DNA from: Ignavibacteriaceae bacterium
GTDB lineage: Bacteria; Bacteroidota; Ignavibacteria; Ignavibacteriales; Ignavibacteriaceae
NCBI GenBank assembly: GCA_019638025.1
Contig: JAHBUO010000015.1
Span: forward strand, 1 to 43,335
Length of the DNA stretch: 43,335 bases
Direction: 5' to 3'
Each line of letters starts with the position of its first letter. The first letter of the stretch is position 1. The position numbers and the translations under genes are program-made. Shown here piece after piece: positions 38,747 to 43,335 of the stretch. The notes under the pieces were generated by a model. It did no database searches. It worked only from the letters and a program-made list of their open reading frames with translations, and was not told the DNA's origin.

Positions 38747-39846
38747 CAGACGATATTTCTACCTTTCCACTCAATAGTACCTGAGTGAGTTTTAATTACC
38801 GAAGTTAATCCGACAAATAACATAACAACAAATTGCAATGGATGTAAAAGAATATTCATAAATATTGACTGATTCGAAAGACTTGATACGATTATTCGAT
38901 TGATGATAATCAATACTATGTGAAATAAATAATCAGATTTAAACCAAACAGCAATAAATGGATAAATCATCGAAACAACTATTACTAATACGAAGAAGAT
39001 AAAAGCAAATTTGGGTGTTTTAAATCCCAAATAAAAATTTTTCGTATAACCATTTATAGCTTTAATAAAACCATCATACATTGTGCAAAAAACATTATTT
39101 CCACCAAGAAGTGTAACCAACTTAAATCCACTCCCCTTTGCTCTTCGCGCAATTTCCATATCTTCAACAACTTCGTATTTTACCTCAGCATGTCCACCAA
39201 TTTGGTTATAAACATTCTTTTTAATCAGAAGAAGCTGTCCGTTCGCAGCTACAAATGATTTATTCTTAGATTTATAAACAAGTTGGAGTGGTAGTAATGA
39301 AAGGAGAATCCAATTCATTAATGGAACTACAAGAGCATCGCCTAATCCTTTAAGTTTTTGTGTGGGGAAGACTGAAAGTAAATCTGCATTTTGTTTCAAG
39401 AACTTGTTTAACAGACTTTTAAATGCATTTTTATTTAGAGTAACATCGGAATCGACGAACATCAAATAATCAGTAGTGGCTTTATTAGCAAGCTGGTGAC
39501 AAGCCCAATTTTTACCCAGCCAATTACTTGGTAGAGGTTCTCCTCTTACTAACTGTATATTTGAATATCGATTAGAGTACTCCCTTACTAATTCATTAGT
39601 CAAGTCTGTTGAGTTATCATCCAACACAATTACTTCAAATGGAGGAAAGGTCTGGTTTAAAATAGAATCTAAAATTTTCCGAATATTATTTTCTTCATTT
39701 CGAGCAGGAATTAAGACAGAGTAATTTTGATTTATATCAGTATTATCTGCAGTTACCATAATTGATCTAGCTGCTATTAGATTTGTCAATGAGACAATAA
39801 GAAAAACTGCAACTATTGTAATACTTATTATGTATAACACATCCAC
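38746..39846 (-). CDS. cruG: CruG-like carotenoid glycosyltransferase (GT2)
   Basis: 366 residues. One N-terminal membrane helix is followed by a GT2 domain with VLIPARNEENNI, VLDDNSTD (Asp76, Asp77), FVDSDV (Asp132, Asp134), and VVEDMEIARR (Glu228, Asp229). Three or so C-terminal helices follow. The segment LPSNWLGKNWACHQLA is characteristic of CruG/CrtQ-like carotenoid glycosyltransferases. It probably glycosylates the 1'-hydroxyl made by CruF. The start is GTG 39846, three bases after the acyltransferase stop. Confidence 0.82.
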   Translation of the reverse strand: MDVLYIISITIVAVFLIVSLTNLIAARSIMVTADNTDINQNYSVLIPARNEENNIRKILDSILNQTFPPFEVIVLDDNSTDLTNELVREYSNRYSNIQLVRGEPLPSNWLGKNWACHQLANKATTDYLMFVDSDVTLNKNAFKSLLNKFLKQNADLLSVFPTQKLKGLGDALVVPLMNWILLSLLPLQLVYKSKNKSFVAANGQLLLIKKNVYNQIGGHAEVKYEVVEDMEIARRAKGSGFKLVTLLGGNNVFCTMYDGFIKAINGYTKNFYLGFKTPKFAFIFFVLVIVVSMIYPFIAVWFKSDYLFHIVLIIINRIIVSSLSNQSIFMNILLHPLQFVVMLFVGLTSVIKTHSGTIEWKGRNIV

Positions 39847-39849
39847 TTT

Positions 39850-40509
39850 TTACTCAAAAAGATTTACACTTTTATTTTTATAGGTTGCTTCTTTAGAGCA
39901 TTGTTTGATATTATTAACAAAACACTCAAAATAAGAATCATAATTTTTATGAACAGTTTGAACATTAACTAATTCTCCAAATCTAACATAGACATCAGGT
40001 GTTTGCTGATTATCATACTGAACTTTAAATGCAATGGGAAGAACGAACGTCTGCTTTTTCAACCCCTTTGTTATATTTCGTAAACCTTTTTTGATTTCGA
40101 TTGGTTCAATATCAAATGGTTGAATCTCTCCCTGCGGATAAACAACTACGAATGAATTCTCATCCTCAATCAATTTTCTGCTGTAATCAATGGTCTCGAT
40201 AATACTCTTAGGATTCGAAAGCTTAATTGAATAAGCACCGAGATACTTGAAAAAACCATATTTAGTAAGCTGTTCTTCCAACATCATTATATAGAACTTT
40301 CTACCAAGATAATACCTTCGAGAAATGAAGTCTATAAAAAAACCATCCCACCATGAAAAATGATTTGGTGTAACAATGAGTCCATCTTTAATTGACAAGC
40401 TGGGGGGAGAGTTAATCAAATAAAAATTACCGAAAGATTTTTTCAATTTCCTATCAATATAGAAATTAAACAAAGTTCTAGCCCAATATTTGTGATTAGC
40501 GGGTATCAC
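39850..40509 (-). CDS. PlsC-like acyltransferase, probably acylating the carotenoid glycoside
   Basis: 219 residues from GTG 40509, which overlaps the desaturase stop by four bases. The acyltransferase boxes are NHFSWWD (His50, Asp55) and YPQGEIQPF (residues 124-131), with FKVQYD at the later block. This is the PlsC/lysophospholipid acyltransferase fold. In green sulfur bacteria a related protein, CruD, acylates chlorobactene glucoside. The operon context makes acylation of a carotenoid glucoside the likely job here; a phospholipid role is the alternative. Confidence 0.82.
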   Translation of the reverse strand: MIPANHKYWARTLFNFYIDRKLKKSFGNFYLINSPPSLSIKDGLIVTPNHFSWWDGFFIDFISRRYYLGRKFYIMMLEEQLTKYGFFKYLGAYSIKLSNPKSIIETIDYSRKLIEDENSFVVVYPQGEIQPFDIEPIEIKKGLRNITKGLKKQTFVLPIAFKVQYDNQQTPDVYVRFGELVNVQTVHKNYDSYFECFVNNIKQCSKEATYKNKSVNLFE

Positions 40510-41987
40510 TTAAAATCTTTCTCAACTAATTCTGCAGTTATTTTTCCCGATAATAGAACTAATGGAATACCGCCACCCGGATGAGCACTTCCACCGCAGA
40601 AATACAAGCCTTTGTACTCTTTAGAACGGTTTCGTTGTCGTAAAAATGCCGCATATTTATTATTTGATGAAATTCCATATAAACTTCCGTACATGGATGA
40701 AGTTTTACTTTCTATTTTTAACGGATTCAGAATACTTTCACATACAATATTTTCACGAAGTGAAATTCCTAACTGTCGTTCAATCTTTCTTATAATTATT
40801 TCTCTAAGTTTTTCAATTTCAATCTTCCACTCTTGACCACTATTAAAAGGGGCATTTATCATAACAAACCAGTTTTCTGAGTTTGGAGGAGCATCCTCGG
40901 AGTTAAATTTTGATGATACATAAATATAAATAGTAGGGTCACTTGGGATACTTTTTTTTGTAAATATTTCATCAAATTCATTTTGATAATCGTCAGAAAA
41001 GAGGATATTATGAATTTCTAAATTATCGTAATTCCCTTTTACACCCCAGTAAAACACAATCGCTGACGATGATGGTTGAAGTTTAGAATATTTGATTGCA
41101 CTCTTTGAAGAGTTATCACCAAGTAAATTTTTATATGTATTATTTACATCACTATTTGAAATTATTGCATGATACTTTTTAACATTCTCATTTATTACTA
41201 ATCCATCAACTCTTTTTTTCTCATGAAGGATTTGTTCGACCTTTGAGCTTTTATAAATATTTACCCCAACGTTTTTTGCGATTGATTCAAGGGCCAGTGA
41301 AATTGAATAGATTCCTTTTTTTGCAATGAATGCTCCAAGGTTATATTCAACGTGCTGTATGATATTCAAGGTTGCGGGTGCCAAGTAAGGATTTGAACCG
41401 TTATAAGTTGCATATCTATCAAATAATTGAATTGCTTTTTTGTTGTTGAAAAATGATTCATTAGCTACATGCATTGTTCTGAATGTATCTAACTTATTTA
41501 TTTGGAGCAAAGTCTTTAATGCAGATAAATTGAGGAAAGTTGAGATTTCACTAAAGCTCTTAAATAAGAATAATTCAGCTGTTAAATCATAGATTTGCTT
41601 CGAATAGTTTAAGTACTTTTCAATCAACTTTTCTGATTCACCAAATTTAGTAGAAAATTCGTTAATCAATTTTCCCCTATCTGAATATGCATTAACCGTG
41701 AGTCCATCCGAATAGAAATACTTGCAAAGAATATCGAGAGATTGTAACTGAATGTAGTCATTAATTTCCTCATCGACAAAATCAAATAATTCATTTAGAA
41801 CGAAAGGCATTGTTAGTAATGAAGGTCCGGTATCAAATCGAAAACCATCTAATGAGATTGAATTAGCTTTCCCACCAACAGTTTCATTTTGCTCAAATAA
41901 ATCGACATTAAAACCCAGCTTAGCTAATCGTATAGCGGCTGATAATCCGCCAAACCCTCCCCCTATGACCCCAATTTTTCTGCTCAT
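40506..41987 (-). CDS. crtD: CrtI/CrtD-family carotenoid desaturase, CrtD-like
   Basis: 493 residues. The N-terminal dinucleotide motif is GVIGGGFGGLSAAIRLA, followed by GGKANSISLDGFRFDTGPSLLTMP. YATYNGSNPYLAPATLN is present where CrtI desaturases usually read GGNPF, which favours a CrtD-type 1-hydroxycarotenoid 3,4-desaturase. The C-terminus has GLYFCGGSAHPGGGIPLVLLSGK. With CruF present, 3',4'-desaturation of the hydroxylated end is the expected reaction; phytoene desaturation is the alternative. It overlaps the cyclase gene by four bases (ATGA). Confidence 0.82.
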   Translation of the reverse strand: MSRKIGVIGGGFGGLSAAIRLAKLGFNVDLFEQNETVGGKANSISLDGFRFDTGPSLLTMPFVLNELFDFVDEEINDYIQLQSLDILCKYFYSDGLTVNAYSDRGKLINEFSTKFGESEKLIEKYLNYSKQIYDLTAELFLFKSFSEISTFLNLSALKTLLQINKLDTFRTMHVANESFFNNKKAIQLFDRYATYNGSNPYLAPATLNIIQHVEYNLGAFIAKKGIYSISLALESIAKNVGVNIYKSSKVEQILHEKKRVDGLVINENVKKYHAIISNSDVNNTYKNLLGDNSSKSAIKYSKLQPSSSAIVFYWGVKGNYDNLEIHNILFSDDYQNEFDEIFTKKSIPSDPTIYIYVSSKFNSEDAPPNSENWFVMINAPFNSGQEWKIEIEKLREIIIRKIERQLGISLRENIVCESILNPLKIESKTSSMYGSLYGISSNNKYAAFLRQRNRSKEYKGLYFCGGSAHPGGGIPLVLLSGKITAELVEKDFK

Positions 41988-42661
41988 TTATTTGTGAATT
42001 TCTTTTCTGCTAAATTATAAAAAAATATCCACCATGAAATCATCGAAAAGGAATAAAAAAAGTCCTCTAAAGGAATGGTTGTAAAACGTAATCCCCAAAT
42101 TGCATTATCGCTATAACTTACAATCGGTGTGGAAGTCAAAATATAATTTACAATAATAAACGGAATATAAGTTATCACTAAAGTTAGCCAGTAATTGCTT
42201 GAATGAAGTAGCTCCGCCTGAAATACTCTTGTGCAAACTAAAAAAAGGGCTGAAAATAGGAGTACTGTGAACGTGTAATCTTGATTTATAAAAATTATTG
42301 CAATTAGAATAATCAACATTGATGCAACATCATAAAATATATTGGGCAGTTTTAAATTCTTTTCGGGTAGATAGAATTTAACTGTCTCGTATATAAACAA
42401 GCATGCATAAGGAACGGTTATGAAAAATAAAACTTCTTCAATAGGCAGATTAAAAATATTTATGCCTAGTAGATAGTTAGAATTAAAACTCCAATCTCCT
42501 CGAGCTGTCGCAATTATATCCCAAACAATATAAACTATGCTCACAATCGAAATTGAGAAAAGATAACTTCTGAACTTTTTAAAGAAAGATATTTTTTTTT
42601 CAAAACTAAAAAGAAGAGGTACGCTAATTATTAAGACATTCAGAATTAAATACAATTTCAT
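41984..42661 (-). CDS. crtYcd: Fused CrtYc/CrtYd lycopene cyclase
   Basis: 225 residues with about seven membrane helices in two related halves. The paired catalytic-type motifs are NLPIEEVLFF (PIEE at 73-76) and TIPLEDFFYS (PLED at 197-200), each followed by a helix. This matches the CrtYcd-type lycopene beta-cyclases of Bacteroidetes, built from the two CrtYc/CrtYd units found as separate genes in Actinobacteria. It cyclises lycopene; monocyclic product (gamma-carotene) is inferred from the presence of CruF. It starts five bases after the unknown exported-protein gene. Confidence 0.87.
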   Translation of the reverse strand: MKLYLILNVLIISVPLLFSFEKKISFFKKFRSYLFSISIVSIVYIVWDIIATARGDWSFNSNYLLGINIFNLPIEEVLFFITVPYACLFIYETVKFYLPEKNLKLPNIFYDVASMLIILIAIIFINQDYTFTVLLFSALFLVCTRVFQAELLHSSNYWLTLVITYIPFIIVNYILTSTPIVSYSDNAIWGLRFTTIPLEDFFYSFSMISWWIFFYNLAEKKFTNK

Positions 42662-42666
42662 CGTGA

Positions 42667-43227
42667 TTATTCATCGAGTAGTTTTCTTAAACGCGCATTC
42701 TGTGATTTAGAAAGTCGTTCAGATTCAATCATAAACTCAATTATTCCTTTCTGTATTTTGAATTCTAATGCAGAATAATTTTTCTGAAGAAGAAGGTTAT
42801 AAATTACACCTTTGTCTTCATTTCGTTCATCAGAAAAACCTAGGAAACTTGGCAGGTGATGAAGAATAGAGAATCTTAAAAATCTGATTTCGAGATCCTT
42901 TGGACTTTGTTCAATGGCGGCAGCTATTTTTTCTAATCCGGATTTTAGTTTATTCCATTTTTTGTATGGGTTGAGTGCGTGTTTACCTAATAGTGTTTCT
43001 GTTGCCCCATAATAAGCTATAATAATAGGAGCAGCATTATTTTTCTGTTTGTCGAGAATTACTTTTAACTGACTAAATAATACTTCAGTTTCTTTTTCAT
43101 CTTCGACAGCTGAATAAAATGATTTTCGTATTAGTTCTAATTCATTAGTCTCCGTAGCTAAAGAATCGGAGACGGTGATAGAGAACAAAAAAAACAAAAA
43201 ATTATAAAAATACCATCTGCTTAACAC
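42667..43227 (-). CDS. Exported helical protein of unknown function in the carotenoid operon
   Basis: 186 residues. The start is GTG 43227; a stop lies two codons upstream in frame and no ATG fits. A signal peptide (LSRWYFYNFLFFLFSITVSDSLA) is followed by a helical, TPR-like body containing IIAYYGATETLLGK, NPYKKWNKLKSGLEKI and DLEIRFLRFSILHHLPSFLG. I recall similar unnamed proteins near carotenoid genes in Bacteroidetes but cannot assign a function. It lies five bases before crtYcd and its start overlaps the preceding frame's stop, so it is part of the operon. A periplasmic role linked to the pigment is possible but unproven. Confidence 0.8.
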   Translation of the reverse strand: MLSRWYFYNFLFFLFSITVSDSLATETNELELIRKSFYSAVEDEKETEVLFSQLKVILDKQKNNAAPIIIAYYGATETLLGKHALNPYKKWNKLKSGLEKIAAAIEQSPKDLEIRFLRFSILHHLPSFLGFSDERNEDKGVIYNLLLQKNYSALEFKIQKGIIEFMIESERLSKSQNARLRKLLDE

Positions 43228-43335
43228 GTCCTAAGCACCTTAACTTCAATAATAGATTTAAGGAGAAGCATCAACTTATGCGAGTTTGAAACCCTCACTC
43301 TTTTATCCATCAGTTTATTAATATGTGTATTTCTA
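43221..43335 (-). CDS. C-terminal tail of an upstream gene, possibly phytoene synthase
   Basis: A frame enters from the right edge, runs 37 codons without a stop, and ends at TAA 43221, overlapping the GTG of the next gene by seven bases. The visible peptide includes DKRVRVSNSHKLMLLLKSI. Bacteroidetes CrtB (squalene/phytoene synthase) proteins commonly end in a basic KxRVRVSxxxKLxLxLK-like helix, and crtB is the expected missing gene of this operon. The evidence is a short tail only, so the identity is tentative. Confidence 0.45.
   Translation of the reverse strand, partial: RNTHINKLMDKRVRVSNSHKLMLLLKSIIEVKVLRTC

Overview
The window is AT-rich, chromosomal-looking DNA that reads best as a member of the Bacteroidota/Chlorobiota-Ignavibacteria group. 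Support for this comes from a Bacteroidetes-type 'alternative GlmU', a DUF4199 membrane protein, a fused CrtYc/CrtYd lycopene cyclase, a MauE-thioredoxin fusion, many TAATG/TGATG/ATGA gene couplings, and secreted propeller-type proteins of the kind common in Ignavibacteria. The assignment is inference from gene content, not from a marker phylogeny. I see no tRNA, rRNA, CRISPR array, transposase or phage gene.

Layout. (1) 1-3915: two surface proteins on the minus strand. One is cut by the left edge, the other is a lipoprotein with about six propeller-like repeats. They are followed by about 0.8 kb without a convincing gene, holding a hydrophobic remnant frame and GC-rich palindromes. (2) 3916-9571: a secreted C69 dipeptidase (minus); a plus-strand run of MauE-thioredoxin, YebC and YjbQ; then a minus-strand pair of an atypical thioredoxin and thioredoxin reductase. 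(3) 9655-29009: fifteen minus-strand genes with gaps of at most 48 nt and many overlaps. In transcription order they are alternative GlmU, RsmB, RodZ, LigA, a half-length GT9-like protein, a STAS protein, two sodium:solute symporters, a HAD phosphatase, a PgpH-type HD phosphodiesterase, XerD, an M50 protease, a GT9 glycosyltransferase, MsbA and an O-antigen ligase. This looks like a long envelope/cell-cycle/DNA-maintenance operon. (4) 29106-34623: L31 type B, DUF4199, an EamA permease, enolase and Tex, with clear intrinsic terminators after L31 and enolase. (5) 34624-36962: a ferredoxin, a 54-residue basic protein and an aldo/keto reductase with an inserted helical region. (6) 36959-43335: a carotenoid operon on the minus strand, ending in ybaK. 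In transcription order it has the tail of an upstream gene (possibly phytoene synthase), an unknown exported protein, lycopene cyclase, a CrtD-like desaturase, an acyltransferase, a CruG-like glycosyltransferase, the hydratase CruF and the ketolase CrtW.

The carotenoid genes together predict a monocyclic, 4-keto, 1'-glycosylated and acylated carotenoid (keto-myxocoxanthin or salinixanthin type). The most unusual single protein is the O-antigen ligase, which carries an apparent beta-propeller of about 285 residues between its transmembrane helices.

Several starts are placed at a different codon from the longest open frame, on the basis of ribosome-binding sites. GTG and TTG starts are common here.
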